Below, in pieces: positions 34,262 through 45,689 of a stretch of 64,000 bases of DNA (the first letter of the stretch is position 1; every line of letters starts with the position of its first letter). The notes below the pieces were generated by a model. The model saw only the letters and a program-made list of their open reading frames with translations, ran no database searches and was not told where the DNA came from. Source of the DNA: Prunus persica (Eukaryota; Streptophyta; Magnoliopsida; Rosales; Rosaceae); contig NC_034009.1 of NCBI RefSeq assembly GCF_000346465.2, positions 8,589,251-8,653,250 on the forward strand, given 5' to 3'. Position numbers and translations under genes: made by a program.

Positions 34262-35613
34262 ACTTGCAGTGTTTCAGAAGTTCCGTGGATGGTAACCTCT
34301 GCTTCCACTATGCAAGAATCCTTCACAGAGAAACCCCTGCCTGCCTGATTGAAAAGGTCCAGTTTAATGAAATTTGAAGGATCCCAACAATAGATTAATG
34401 TATCTGGACCCTGTTTTGCAGCTCCATTGAAAAGTGTGTTAAAAATTTAACACAGAAATTGGACTCAAATCAAATACCAAACAGGCCCTAAGAGGCCTTT
34501 ACATTTATAAGAAAGATGATTGGCAAGCTTTTGATCTACAAGGCGCAGAGAATACTCTCTGAATATTCTGTAGCCAGGAGGAAGTGCTTTTCGATCTGAC
34601 GATGCCTAGGAAAGAGAAAGATGCTTACCCTTGCCCTTGCCCTTGCCATGTCCCTTGGGAGAGAGGCTTATGATCCTGCAACAACCAACACGTGAAGAAA
34701 AAGAAACTTTTCAATTTCTTATATTTGGAAGCAAGAGGACATAACGGGATTATTGATCGTTGATATACACTTTCCTTTGCCTATAATTCTTCCTTCAGAA
34801 GCAAAGACCTCAGCTCCAAACACACAGGTGTCATCAATGAGATATCCGTTGGAAGCATCCGCAAATGATTCTAGCGGGATAAATTGATCGAAATCCGAAC
34901 AAGGCATCTTCCCATGAAAACACTCTACTTTTTTATTGGCATCTAATTGAAGCAACATGAAAGTTTAAAAGGATCAGCAAATGACCAATGTGTTTGAAAA
35001 ATATGAAACTATGAAAAGAAGTAGTTGGCTACCTGCTGGATGAGAATCAGACTGAAGTAGATAATACCTTCAAGAACCAAGTACGTGCCGTTATTTTGAT
35101 AAAGCAAAACAATCTGAAAAAGGTAGAGAGAGATGTGGTCCACCACATTCTTCTTCAAGTTTCCATTTGGATAAAACCTCAGTTTCCTGTGCGCAATCAT
35201 ATCATATAGTAGTCTTATACCATCACAAGATATGCACTGTGAAAATAAAGATAAGATGAAGATTGAACATAATTTACCATTTGTGTCCTCCTGCTTCGAA
35301 TTCCCCTGACTCAATACTATCCACATAATTTTTGTTCAGTGATGAAAATGACTGTATTTTCATATTGTAATGAGTTTGTAGTGATTGTGAAAATGACCTC
35401 AAAATCCCTGAAACCAAATAATACAGCAACACAAGAAGGCACATAGAGATAGAAGCATTAGGGTGCTGAAGTCTTAATGCATATATTCCTTTAGTCTATA
35501 ATTGTAGAATTTCCTTTGTGTAAGGTTTACACTAAGACACGGTCACACAGCACGGAATGTTGTTGAGACAGAGAAATTATCTTACCATCTTGGTCGATGT
35601 TAAGAGTAGCCAT
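34262..35613 (-). pseudogene. MATH relic G (six exons, disabled)
   Basis: Exons 1 (35613-35586) and 2 (35407-35278) are intact, starting MATLNIDQDG. Exon 3 (35186-35068) has lost 51 bases, in frame overall. Exon 4 (from 34942) has lost its last third, including the KHVWKI block and the splice donor, and runs to a stop at 34719. Exon 5 (from 34676) carries an in-frame TAG after HLSLS. Exon 6 (about 34400-34270) is degenerate. The (KG)n expansion in exon 5 (GKGKGKGKH) is unusual. The gene would at best give a truncated single-MATH protein. Confidence 0.9.
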
Positions 35614-36520
35614 GGCAGTAAAGTTGACCAACGAACTATTTTTTAGGATAAACAGCAATATATACTTCGCTTCAAGAAGGCTGCCCTTGTTGACAAACTG
35701 AAACAAAGGAAGGAATTAGCTTGATGCACATTAAACAAGGTATTTCTACATTCATTGGTTGTGCAATCAATCTCTTCGTTTTCCAATTTTATTAAGCCAA
35801 AGGAAATAATGTCATATGGAAATAGAAATATTTTTGCTCACCACTTTAACCCAAGTTGTATGCTCACCATCCTTCTTAATACTTGACATATGTCCATAAG
35901 CATAACCTCTTCTGCATCAATTTCCAAGAGAAGAAAACGGCGGCCCATCTGACTATTTCAGACGAGGATCATTACATCCGAGAATTCTCCTACTTCATTA
36001 GGTTTAATTATCTTGCTTATAGCCAACACAATGTAGTAAGTCGTTGAACCATATTGATCTTATAACTTGGTTTGGCATATATGTAGAACAATGTGAAGTG
36101 AGCACACATGATATGGCTACATGGAGTTAAGTATGAACAGGCAGTGACTTGCATCTTACATGTCTTTTCTTCATACATTACCAAATATAATTGAGAGAAT
36201 TTTGTCACTTTGCAAGAGAAAAAAACCAATATAACCTTAAACTTCAAAACAGTTGAATACATGTCTTGACTTCAATACAATGGTAGTGTCGTAAAAAAAC
36301 GTACATAAACCTGAAAAAGGACACATGAGGATCCATTGTAACTTCACCACCACCAGGTTCTCTTATAAAGAAACCTCTCCAAACTATACATGCCAAACCT
36401 ACCACTCTAACTTTTTTTTTTTTTTTGGTCAAGACCACTCTAACTTTAGCTCTAGGAAAATTCAAGAACATGTTTTGAACACAAAATATTACATTACTAC
36501 CTCAACTTACTCTAAGCTGA
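35614..36520. other. Spacer between MATH relic G and MATH5
   Basis: Promoter side of relic G and 3' flank of MATH5. No gene seen. The ~60 bases just before 36521 (AACACAAAATATTACATTAC-TACCTCAACTTACTCTAAGC) recur around the copia-2 insertion site, showing that copia-2 hit the equivalent 3' flank of relic I. Confidence 0.55.
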
Positions 36521-38141
36521 TTAAAGAGCTTTAGAAATTCCGTGTACAGTGACCTCTGCCTCCAATAAGCAAGTATCCTTCTTCAAAAAACCACTTCCTG
36601 CCCGACGGAAAAGGTCCAGCTTAATGAGACGTTGCCAACCCTGAGCCAGACGCGAGGCACTGAACCAGTTATACCCTACAAGCAGAAAACAAAAATCATT
36701 CTCAGTTGATGCTGCAGCTTCAGCCAAAATTTATTTGGGCCATGTTTCGTGGTTGCATGGAGAAGTGTACTGAAAAGAAAGATTTCCAAAACAGAGCAAA
36801 ATCTAAGGAACATAAAATAAACCCTCATGGGCCTGTGGCAGGCCATTAGACTTTACCTTTAACGAAAACATGCTTAGTGTGCTTTTGATCTACAATGCGC
36901 ACACAATACGCTGCAAATATTCCAGAGCCAGGAGGTAGGGTTTTAGGATTAGACAATTTCAAGTCAAGAGAAAGATGACTACCCTTTCCAAGGCCATATC
37001 CCTTGGGATAGATAAGTATCTTCCTGCCGCAATCAAAACATGAAGAATAAGAACAATTTCAGATTACCTGCAGTTTAAAAGTTTGATCTTGAAGATCAAT
37101 TTATTATTTTGAACCAAATTCTAAATAAGTTCAACAGGAAGTGTTACTGATCAGAGATACCATTTGTAGTCACCAGCTTTAAATGCTACTGAGTAATATC
37201 CAGATTTTAACTCTGAAAACTTCTCAATCTTCCAAGCATGCTGGTACATGACAGGATTCTTGATCATTGATAGGCAATCTTCTCTAACTATTCTGCTTTT
37301 TTCAGAAACAAAGACCTCAGCTCCAAACACACAGGTGTCATCAATGAGATAACCATTGGAAGGATCCACAAATGATTCCAGAGGGATAAATTGATCGAAA
37401 CCCGAATAAAGCATCTTCCCATGAAAACACTTTACTTTTTTATTGGCATCTAATTGAAGCAACATGAAAGTTAAAAGGATCAGCAAATGAGCAATGCATT
37501 TGAAAAATAATACCCATCTGCTGGATCAGAATTAGAGTGAAGCTAGATAATATACCTTCAAGTACCAAGTAGGTGCCTTTTATCTGATCGAGCAAAAACA
37601 ATCTGAAAAAAGCATTAAGTTCCCAACCATCTTGGAAATAGGCTGATCCAGAGATTACCAGGTAGAAAGAGATGTGGTCCACCACATTCTTCTTCAAGTA
37701 ACCATTTGGATAGAGCCTCAATTTCCTGTGAGCAATCATAATAGTCTCATACATGTAGCAATAATAACAAATTTTAATCACAAAGTTACACAACAACATG
37801 TTTGTTTAATCAGCGGATATGAGAATAAGGATTTACCATTTGTATCCTCCAGCTTTGAAATCCCCTGACTCAATACTAGCCACATTATTTTTGTACAGGA
37901 ATGAAAAAGACTGTATTTTCATAGTGTAATGAGTTGGTGGTGATTGTGAAAATGACCTCAAAATCCCTGAAGCCAAATAATGAAGGACAACAAAAACAAA
38001 ACAAAACAACCATTAGTGTGCTGAAATCTTAATGCATCCTCAGTCTATAATTGTAAAATTTCCTTTCAGTAGTGTTTAAACTAACACCCATAGGGGCAGA
38101 AAAAACATCTTACCATCTTGGATGATGTTAAGAGTACCCAT
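36521..38141 (-). CDS. MATH5: two-MATH-domain (TRAF-like) protein
   Basis: Six exons: 38141-38114, 37966-37837, 37725-37556, 37449-37161, 37023-36857 and 36675-36521. All junctions are GT-AG with continuous frame; 312 aa, starting MGTLNIIQDG and ending VTVHGISKAL. MATH domain 1 covers about residues 12-160 ([30 protein letters not shown]). Domain 2 covers about 178-310 (HAWKIEKFSEL, YPKGYGLGKG, NWFSASRLAQGW). Closest to relic G: both share DANKKV and IPLESF in exon 4. No disabling change seen. Confidence 0.9.
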
Positions 38142-39288
38142 GGCAGCAAAAGTTTACCAACGAAGTATTTTTGAGGATGAACAGTACTTTGCTTCAAGAA
38201 GACCGCCGTTGTTGGCAAACCGAAGCAGCGGAAGGGAAGTTGTACAATTAATGGAGACTCCTAACCACAACCCAGGCAAATTTTAGGGAAGAATCTATGT
38301 TTTGTTTTTCTCTGTTAGGATCTGCTTAGCTCATGAACGACCTTGTATTTACTAATTTGGGCTATAGTGGGGGTAGCTGTTTTTTTTTTTCCCCAGCCCA
38401 ATATAATCCACCCAGCCCACCCAAAGTCAACCCGTCTTCATGAAGAATCAATTATAATTCATGTCTTGTTCTTTTTCATTAAAATATAGTTATTAAAAAA
38501 AGTCTCTTCCATTCCTATGCCATACCGTGATCAATTGAAAATAGGGATTTGCAACTAGTGCTTATCTGTTTATGAGTTATGAATTATTACATAGGATTTG
38601 TAATTGATTTTGGTGTTCTTATTTGTATGAATTATATTAATTAGGATTTTGATGCATTTCGAGGAGTAATTAATGCACATTATGTCTTTTTGATTAGGTG
38701 TGGTTTTTTTTTTTTTTTTGGGTTATCAATGAAATTCACTCATATTGTTGAGTTTTCTATTTTCTTAGTAGGTATGTACGTAAGGTAAATTTAGTCCCCC
38801 CAATTTGAAATCCTGAATTCGCCCCTAGTTTGGTTGTTATTTTAAGAATGTCATCTCATTTAAAATATATTCAACGGTTAAAAAACATGTCACATAATTT
38901 TGAATAAAACATGAAAAATCTGCCACTAATGGGTGTCGTCCCTTTTTTCAGATCAGTTTTTCTTGCTCATCCCAATTCTCATGTGTTTGGGACAATATGA
39001 ATCACACCCAAAAGATTAAGGAATGCAATTGGAATTACCAGATATTTGAGGGGGGGGGAAAAGGGAAACATGACATGACAATAATTGAGAGAATTTGGTC
39101 ACTTTGGAAGAGACGAAACTAATACTTCAAAATACAGTTCAATACATGTCTTCACTTCTCGAACCAAAAAAAAAATTGTCTTGAGTTCGATTTGTAGAAA
39201 ACGTAAACTAACATAAAACCAGAAAAAGGAAAAATGAGGACACCTGAGACCATTGTAACTTCACCCAACTATGCCAAACGTACCACTC

Positions 39289-39354
<66 letters not shown>

Positions 39355-39402
39355 GCTCTAGGAAAATTCAGAACTTGTTTTGAACACAAAATATGACATT
39401 AC
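38142..39402. other. Promoter side of MATH5 and left flank of copia-2
   Basis: No gene. AT-rich, with homopolymer runs near 38379-38388, 38704-38719 and 39051-39058 and a CT microsatellite at 39286-39353. The last ~50 bases belong to the 3' flank of MATH relic I, split off by copia-2. Confidence 0.5.
39286..39353. repeat. (CT)n microsatellite
   Basis: About 33 CT units with one short interruption, 50 bases from the copia-2 insertion point. Confidence 0.95.
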
Positions 39403-40069
39403 TGTTGTGCGGAAGCGTCAACCAACTGCGAGTGAAAAATAACAACAGGCAGGAGAAAAATAGAACAAAATAATCAATCAACAAGAACAACACCAAGATT
39501 TATACTGGTTCGGCAATTGCCTACATCCAGTTTGGAGACGACGGAGTATTCCACTATAATCAATGAGAGAACACAATAGTGTTTAACCACTCAGAAAACC
39601 CAAGCCCCAAATATACCCAAGCTCACACACTCAAGAATATAAAGAGGATACAAATTGAGTACAATTTAGAGAGGGAAAAATAACCAACAATAGCAACAAA
39701 AGCTTAGTTGCCCAAACTATTATTTTTCTCTCTCCCAACTTCTCTCTTCTCTCATCAACTCTCGGTGCTTTCCGCTCTACATTTTTTCCAAATGCATGTT
39801 CCCTTTTATAAGCCAAACATTTGCTCTTCAACCACCCAACGGCAAAAGCAAAACACACAAGTCAAAAGGTAAAAGTAAGCCATCAATGCCATTTGCTCTT
39901 CAACCACCCAACGGCAAAAGCAAAACACACAAGTCAAAAGGTAAAAGTAAGCCATCAATGCTAGCCATTAATTTGTCTCCAATTTGTCTGCTAGCCGAAA
40001 GCACCGCAAGATGTCTGCCAGCCGAAAGCAGTTTTGCTTTTGACTAATTTTTTGAGCCAATCATCAACA
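39403..40069 (-). repeat. Copia-2 3' LTR (667 bp, with 72-bp tandem duplication)
   Basis: Identical to the 5' LTR except for two substitutions and a second copy of a 72-base unit (about 39826-39969 holds both copies, each beginning near ATTTGCTCTTCAACC). The duplication lies just upstream of the sense-strand TATA motif. Confidence 0.97.
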
Positions 40070-40138
40070 ATCTCCACCTTGGCTCAAAACCTCGAAGCAA
40101 CACTCTCAATGGTCGTCTCCCAATCCCCCATGGGGCAA

Positions 40139-43100
40139 TCAACAAACTTTACAAATGCCAATTAAGTCTAAGCAATGCTTAAACTTGAGCAACGAAACTG
40201 GCTTTGTCAACATATCCGCAGGATTCTCAGCGGTCCCAATCTTCTGAAGAAGAATATTTCCCTCGTCAATAATCTCACGAACAAAATGGAACCTCACGTC
40301 AATGTGTTTTGTACGTGCATGATGAACTTGATTCTTTGCTAAATAAATAGCACTCTGACTGTCACAATGAACATCCACATGGTCCTGTTCAATCCCCAAG
40401 TCATCAAGCAATCCTTGAAGCCAGATGGCTTCCTTTATAGCTTCTGTTACCGCCATGTATTCAGCCTCCGTAGTCGACAGAGCAACTGTAGATTGCAGAA
40501 TCGACCTCCAACTCACTGGACCTCCAGCAATAGTGAATACAAAACCTGTAGTGGACCTACGCTTGTCCAAATCACCTGCGTAATCAGAATCCACATATCC
40601 AACAACACATTGACCAGTAACTTTATCATGCTGAAATAATAAACCAACATCCACAGTACCCAGAATATACCCTAGAATCCATTTCACAGCTTGCCAATGC
40701 TCTTTTCCTGGATTATGCATATATCTACTGACAATACTAACAGCTTGTGAAATATCAGGCCTCGTACACACCATAGCATACATCAAACTACCAACAGCAC
40801 TTGCATATGGAATTTGAGCCATGTAATGACTCTCTTCACCAGTTTTAGGAGACATAGAAGCACTAAGTTTGAAATGAGGGGCAAGAGGTGTACTAACCGG
40901 TTTTGAATTTTCATTCATCCCGAAACGTTGTAGTACCTTCTTCAAATACTGCTTTTGACACAGACTAATCTTGCCCTTCGCTCTATCTCTTTCAATTTCC
41001 ATACCCAGTATCTTCCGAGCTTCTCCTAAGTCCTTCATCTCAAATTCATTACTCAGTTGAGTCTTCAACCTTTCAATCTCCACTTTGCTTTTACATGCTA
41101 TAAATATATCATCAACATATAAAAGCAGATAGATGAAGGTTCCATCTTGTAGCTTGCGAAAGTATACACAATGGTCATAATGACTTCTTGTGTACTTCTG
41201 CCCGATCATAAACCGATCAAATCGCTTATACCATTGTCTTGGAGACTGCTTCAAGCCGTACAATGATTTTTGCAATTTGCAAACCCAATTTTCTTTTCCA
41301 GCAACCTTAAAACCTTCTGGCTGAGACATATAAATTTCTTCCTCCAAATCACCATGTAAGAATGCAGTCTTGACATCAAGTTGAGCCAACTCAAGGTTAA
41401 ACTGCGCAACCAAAGCCAACAGAATACGAATAGAGGAATGTTTTACTACAGGAGAAAATACCTCATTGTAGTCAATGCCTTCCTTCTGAGCATAGCCTTT
41501 AGCTACCAATCTGGCTTTGAATCTTACATTGTCTTTTCCCAAAGATTCCATCTTTTTGGCATAAACCCATTTGCAACCAATTGCTTTCTTCCCCTTTGGT
41601 AACTGAACCAGCTTCCAAGTCTCATTTTTATGAAGAGACTTCATCTCCTCATCCATAGATTTCTTCCACTCCAAGCTCTCTGAACTTCTGACAGCTTCTT
41701 TGTAGGCGGATGGAATATCATCTTCAATAATGGGAAGTGCATATGCCACAATATCAGTAAACCGAGCAGGCTTTCGAATTTCCCTCCTCGATCTTCTGGT
41801 TGCAATAGAATCTTGTTGCTGTGGAGGCTCTTGGGTAGGTGCCTCCTCTTCATCATCGTTGTCCTCATCATCAGAATCAACTGTAGGACTAGTGTCTGTA
41901 GTATCAGACCTTACTGGAACAACTGGAGTTTTCAGTAACTCCACCTGCTTTGAACTACTCATGGTCTTTGTCGCTTCAATTTCACCTTCATGCTTGTTCT
42001 GATTTACCATAGCAGCCTCATCAAAAGTCACATCTCTGCTTACAACAAATTTCTTCTCATCTGGACACCAAATTCGGTATCGCTTCACGCCAGTGCTAAA
42101 TCCCATAAATAGAGCTTTCTTTGCTCTTGGATCTAACTTGCTTTCCCTGACATGATAGTAAGCAGGACAACCAAATATGAGTAAATACTTGTAATCAGTA
42201 CAAGGTTTACCAGACCATACCTCCATGGGCGTTTTGCCCTCATTCGCAGCAGCAGGCAACCGATTAATGAGATGGCTTGCATAAGTAATTGCCTCAGCCC
42301 AAAACGCCTTGCCTAAACCAGCATTAGACAACATACACCGAACTTTCTCAAGCAAAGTACGGTTCATGCGTTCTGCCACCCCATTCTGTTGCGGTGTCTC
42401 CCTAACCGTGAAGTGCCTCACAATACCCTCATCTTGACAAACTTTCAAGAAGGGATCAGACTTATATTCACCACCATTGTCTGATCTGAGAGTCTTGATC
42501 TTTCGACCGCTTTGCGTTTCAATCATCTTTTTCCACTTCAGGAATATCCTCAAGACTTCATCTTTACGCTTCATGGTGTACACCCATATTCTTCTAGAGA
42601 AGTCATCAACAAAGGAGACAAAATAATGGCTACCTCCCCAAGATGCATTATTGGAGGGTCCCCAAACATCAGTGTGAACATAATCTAGAATGCCTTTAGT
42701 GTGGTGAATAGCAGTGCCAAATTTCACTCTAGTTTGCTTACCCAGCACACAGTGTTCACAGAATTCCAATTTGCATGCCTTTGCACCTTTCAATAAGCCT
42801 TGCTTCACCAATCCTTGCAACGCTTTTTCACCAGCATGCCCGAGACGCATATGCCATAACCTTGTGGTGTCTGTGCTATCTGCGTCAGCAACTTCGGTGA
42901 CAGCTGCTCCACCAATAACTGTACTACCCTGCAAGAAATACAAGTTATTTCGTCTTGTACCTTTCATCACCACCAGTGCCCCATGCACAGCTTTAAGAAC
43001 TCCACCCTCCATGGTGATCTTGAGACCCTTGGATTCCAAAGCGCCCAATGAGATGAGATTCTTCTTCATATCCGGAACATACCGAACATCACTCAATTCT

Positions 43101-44188
43101 CTGACTGTTCCATCATGCATCTTCAAACAGATTTTGCCTATCCCTTGTGTTTTGCAGGCATTATTATTGCCCATCAAAACAACTCCACCAACCAGCTCCT
43201 CGAAGCTAGAAAACCATTCCCGAATAGGACACATATGATAGGTGCAACCTGAATCCAAAATCCACTCAGTTGAGTGACCATCAGCAGATGAACTAGCCAA
43301 AGCAAACTCGAAATCTTCATCTCCAGATTTTGCAACATTTGCTTCAGAACCCGCTTTCTCCTTCTCCTTGTTCTTCAATTTGGGGCAGTCTTTCTTCCAA
43401 TGACCCTTTTGGCGACAAAAGGCACATTCATCTTTAGCAAGAAACCTCCCTCGTGACTTTGAACGAGATTTTCCCCGCTTCCCAGATTTTCTTTCCTCTG
43501 TTCGACCCCTTGCAACAAGTGCCTCGGTTTGTGAATTTTGAGTCTTCTGTTCCTTCTTTCGACACTCATGATTCACCAATGCCGCAGACACCTCATCCAG
43601 TTTCACCTCGGATTTTCCATACAACAAAGTAGTTGTCAAATGATCATAATCATCAGGCAATGAATTTAACAAACATAGTGCCTTATCCTCGTCAGGAATT
43701 ATCACATCAAGATTTGCTAAATCAGCAAGTATTTTATTATAATCATTGAGGTGTTCATGCATAGAAATACCTGAGCGATATTGAAATCGGAAGAGTCGTT
43801 TCTTCAAGAAGAGCCGATTTTCTGCGCTCTTGGTCATATACTTCTCCTCCAATTTCATCCATAACTTCTTAGCAGAAGTTTCCTTCATATACGGGTATTT
43901 CAACTCCTTATCAAGGAACGATCGAATAGTGGCACAAGCATGGAGATTAATTCGAGTCCACTGCTTGTCATCAATATCTTCTGGTTTATCCTCCAGAACC
44001 ATATCCAACTCTTGTTGATACAACACATCCATAACTTCACATTGCCACATACCAAAATTATTGGAGCCATTAAATTTATCAACCTCTAACCTTGTAGTGG
44101 CAATTGGATGTCTATTGGATGTAGGTGCCGACGACGACGATGCCGACTCCTTCTCCTTCAAACCTTCCTCTTTTTCTCTAGCCATCAA
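40139..44188 (-). CDS. Copia-2 gag-pol polyprotein
   Basis: Single open frame of 1349 residues, the usual copia length. Order: gag (about 30-225); zinc knuckle CX2CX4HX4C at 255-268; aspartic protease with DSG at 312-314; GAG-pre-integrase (LWHMRLGH, CEHCVLGK) near 444-485; integrase with acidic residues D507, D570 and E606. Reverse transcriptase follows with LDVKTAFLHGDLEEEIYMSQPEGF (about 937-960) and YVDD at 1024-1027. RNase H carries D1200, E1241 and D1276. Domain order PR-IN-RT-RH is diagnostic of Ty1/copia. No stop or frameshift is seen, so the element may still be able to encode its proteins. Confidence 0.97.
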   Translation of the reverse strand: MMAREKEEGLKEKESASSSSAPTSNRHPIATTRLEVDKFNGSNNFGMWQCEVMDVLYQQELDMVLEDKPEDIDDKQWTRINLHACATIRSFLDKELKYPYMKETSAKKLWMKLEEKYMTKSAENRLFLKKRLFRFQYRSGISMHEHLNDYNKILADLANLDVIIPDEDKALCLLNSLPDDYDHLTTTLLYGKSEVKLDEVSAALVNHECRKKEQKTQNSQTEALVARGRTEERKSGKRGKSRSKSRGRFLAKDECAFCRQKGHWKKDCPKLKNKEKEKAGSEANVAKSGDEDFEFALASSSADGHSTEWILDSGCTYHMCPIREWFSSFEELVGGVVLMGNNNACKTQGIGKICLKMHDGTVRELSDVRYVPDMKKNLISLGALESKGLKITMEGGVLKAVHGALVVMKGTRRNNLYFLQGSTVIGGAAVTEVADADSTDTTRLWHMRLGHAGEKALQGLVKQGLLKGAKACKLEFCEHCVLGKQTRVKFGTAIHHTKGILDYVHTDVWGPSNNASWGGSHYFVSFVDDFSRRIWVYTMKRKDEVLRIFLKWKKMIETQSGRKIKTLRSDNGGEYKSDPFLKVCQDEGIVRHFTVRETPQQNGVAERMNRTLLEKVRCMLSNAGLGKAFWAEAITYASHLINRLPAAANEGKTPMEVWSGKPCTDYKYLLIFGCPAYYHVRESKLDPRAKKALFMGFSTGVKRYRIWCPDEKKFVVSRDVTFDEAAMVNQNKHEGEIEATKTMSSSKQVELLKTPVVPVRSDTTDTSPTVDSDDEDNDDEEEAPTQEPPQQQDSIATRRSRREIRKPARFTDIVAYALPIIEDDIPSAYKEAVRSSESLEWKKSMDEEMKSLHKNETWKLVQLPKGKKAIGCKWVYAKKMESLGKDNVRFKARLVAKGYAQKEGIDYNEVFSPVVKHSSIRILLALVAQFNLELAQLDVKTAFLHGDLEEEIYMSQPEGFKVAGKENWVCKLQKSLYGLKQSPRQWYKRFDRFMIGQKYTRSHYDHCVYFRKLQDGTFIYLLLYVDDIFIACKSKVEIERLKTQLSNEFEMKDLGEARKILGMEIERDRAKGKISLCQKQYLKKVLQRFGMNENSKPVSTPLAPHFKLSASMSPKTGEESHYMAQIPYASAVGSLMYAMVCTRPDISQAVSIVSRYMHNPGKEHWQAVKWILGYILGTVDVGLLFQHDKVTGQCVVGYVDSDYAGDLDKRRSTTGFVFTIAGGPVSWRSILQSTVALSTTEAEYMAVTEAIKEAIWLQGLLDDLGIEQDHVDVHCDSQSAIYLAKNQVHHARTKHIDVRFHFVREIIDEGNILLQKIGTAENPADMLTKPVSLLKFKHCLDLIGICKVC

Positions 44189-44332
44189 ATCTGCCTGGTA
44201 CTATTCACTGCTACTGTAGCACAGCACTATTCACGGGGGCACTGTAGCACCGACACTATTCACGTGCACTATTCACCCGTCACTGTAGCACCGACAGATT
44301 TTTCACTCCCACGAAACCCCAGTCGAAAAACT

Positions 44333-44347
44333 GGAGCTCTGATACCA
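44333..44347 (-). other. Copia-2 primer-binding site
   Basis: Sense strand TGGTATCAGAGCTCC, complementary to the 3' end of initiator Met-tRNA, two bases from the 5' LTR end. Confidence 0.9.
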
Positions 44348-44349
44348 CT

Positions 44350-44944
44350 TGTTGTGCGGAAGCGTCAACCAACTGCGAGTGAAAAATAACAACAGGCAGG
44401 AGAAAAATAGAACAAAATAATCAATCAACAAGAACAACACCAAGATTTATACTGGTTCGGCAATTGCCTACATCCAGTTTGGAGACGACGGAGTATTCCA
44501 CTATAATCAATGAGAGAACACAATAGTGTTTAACCACTCAGAAAACCCAAGCCCCAAATATACCCAAGCTCACACACTCAATAATATAAAGAGGATACAA
44601 ATTGAGTACAATTTAGAGAGGGAAAAATAACCAACAATAGCAACAAAAGCTTAGTTGCCCAAACTATTATTTTTCTCTCTCCCAACTTCTCTCTTCTCTC
44701 ATCAACTCTCGGTGCTTTCCGCTCTACATTTTTCCCAAATGCATGTTCCCTTTTATAAGCCAAACATTTGCTCTTCAACCACCCAACGGCAAAAGCAAAA
44801 CACACAAGTCAAAAGGTAAAAGTAAGCCATCAATGCTAGCCATTAATTTGTCTCCAATTTGTCTGCTAGCCGAAAGCACCGCAAGATGTCTGCCAGCCGA
44901 AAGCAGTTTTGCTTTTGACTAATTTTTTGAGCCAATCATCAACA
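44350..44944 (-). repeat. Copia-2 5' LTR (595 bp)
   Basis: Same sequence as the 3' LTR apart from two substitutions and the absence of the 72-base duplication. Flanked outside by ATTAC. Confidence 0.97.
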
Positions 44945-45141
44945 ATTACTTCCCCAACTTACTCTAAGCTGATTATAGTGCTTCAGCAATTCCATGGACA
45001 GTGACCTCTGCCTCCACTAAGCAGATATCCTTCTCTATCTCCAAAAAAAACCACTGCCTGCACGACTGAAGAGGTCCAGCTCAATGAAACGGGGAAAACC
45101 CCAACCCGAGTACAAGGCACTGAATCAGGTATATCCCCGCA

Positions 45142-45196
45142 TTAGTCACCATATGTCACCAAATAATGGTGACTGTTGTCACTTTTTTTTGTAGTG
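45142..45196. mobile_element. Short CACTA-terminus-like insertion in MATH relic I
   Basis: The minus strand reads CACTACAAAAAAAAGTGACA from 45196, a CACTA-type end, followed by palindromic GTCACC/GGTGAC motifs. It lies in what should be intron 5, where other copies have no such sequence. Too short to be a whole autonomous element. Confidence 0.4.
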
Positions 45197-45689
45197 CAGG
45201 CATTGAAAATTGATTACCTTAATCCAGAGTAGAGGCACAAAAAGAAAAAAAAAACTAATCAAGGATTGAGAAGAAAATTGAAAAGAAAGAGGAAAAAAAA
45301 AATAAGAAAAAGAAGACATACATGTTTACAAACAAAAAATGCTTGTCATTCAATTGGTCTACGTTGTGCAGAGTAAACAAGTATTTTGGAGGCAGGAAAT
45401 AGCTTTTCTGGATTAGCCAATGTTAAGTAAAGAGAAACATGAGTATCCTTTCCTTTGCCATTTCCCTTGGGATAGAGATGTATCTTCCTGCAAACCACCA
45501 ACAAATAAAATTATTAAAAGAATAACTAATTAAACAACAAGTTCAGATTAATAATTAAGAAAGCTTAATATCATCAGAGATACCTACCCTGTCTGTCCTC
45601 CGTCATTGAACGGTTGTGATTCCAAGCATTCGGGTTTTAACTTTGATACTTTCTCAATCTTCCAAACATACTTGTTCATAAAAGCACAT

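Larger units (their letters stand above)
39403..44944 (-). mobile_element. Copia-2: full-length, apparently intact Ty1/copia retrotransposon
   Basis: Minus-strand element of 5542 bases. The 3' LTR is 39403-40069 and the 5' LTR 44350-44944, with TG...CA ends (sense TGTTGATGATTGG ... GCACAACA). It has a perfect 5-bp target duplication ATTAC (39398-39402 and 44945-44949). The primer site TGGTATCAGAGCTCC lies two bases inside the 5' LTR, and a purine-rich tract AAGGTGGAGAT abuts the 3' LTR. The LTRs differ by two substitutions plus one 72-bp tandem duplication. A TATA motif (CTTATAAAAGGG, sense) lies inside each LTR. The internal frame is open from gag through RNase H. Inserted in the 3' flank of MATH relic I. 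Confidence 0.97.
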
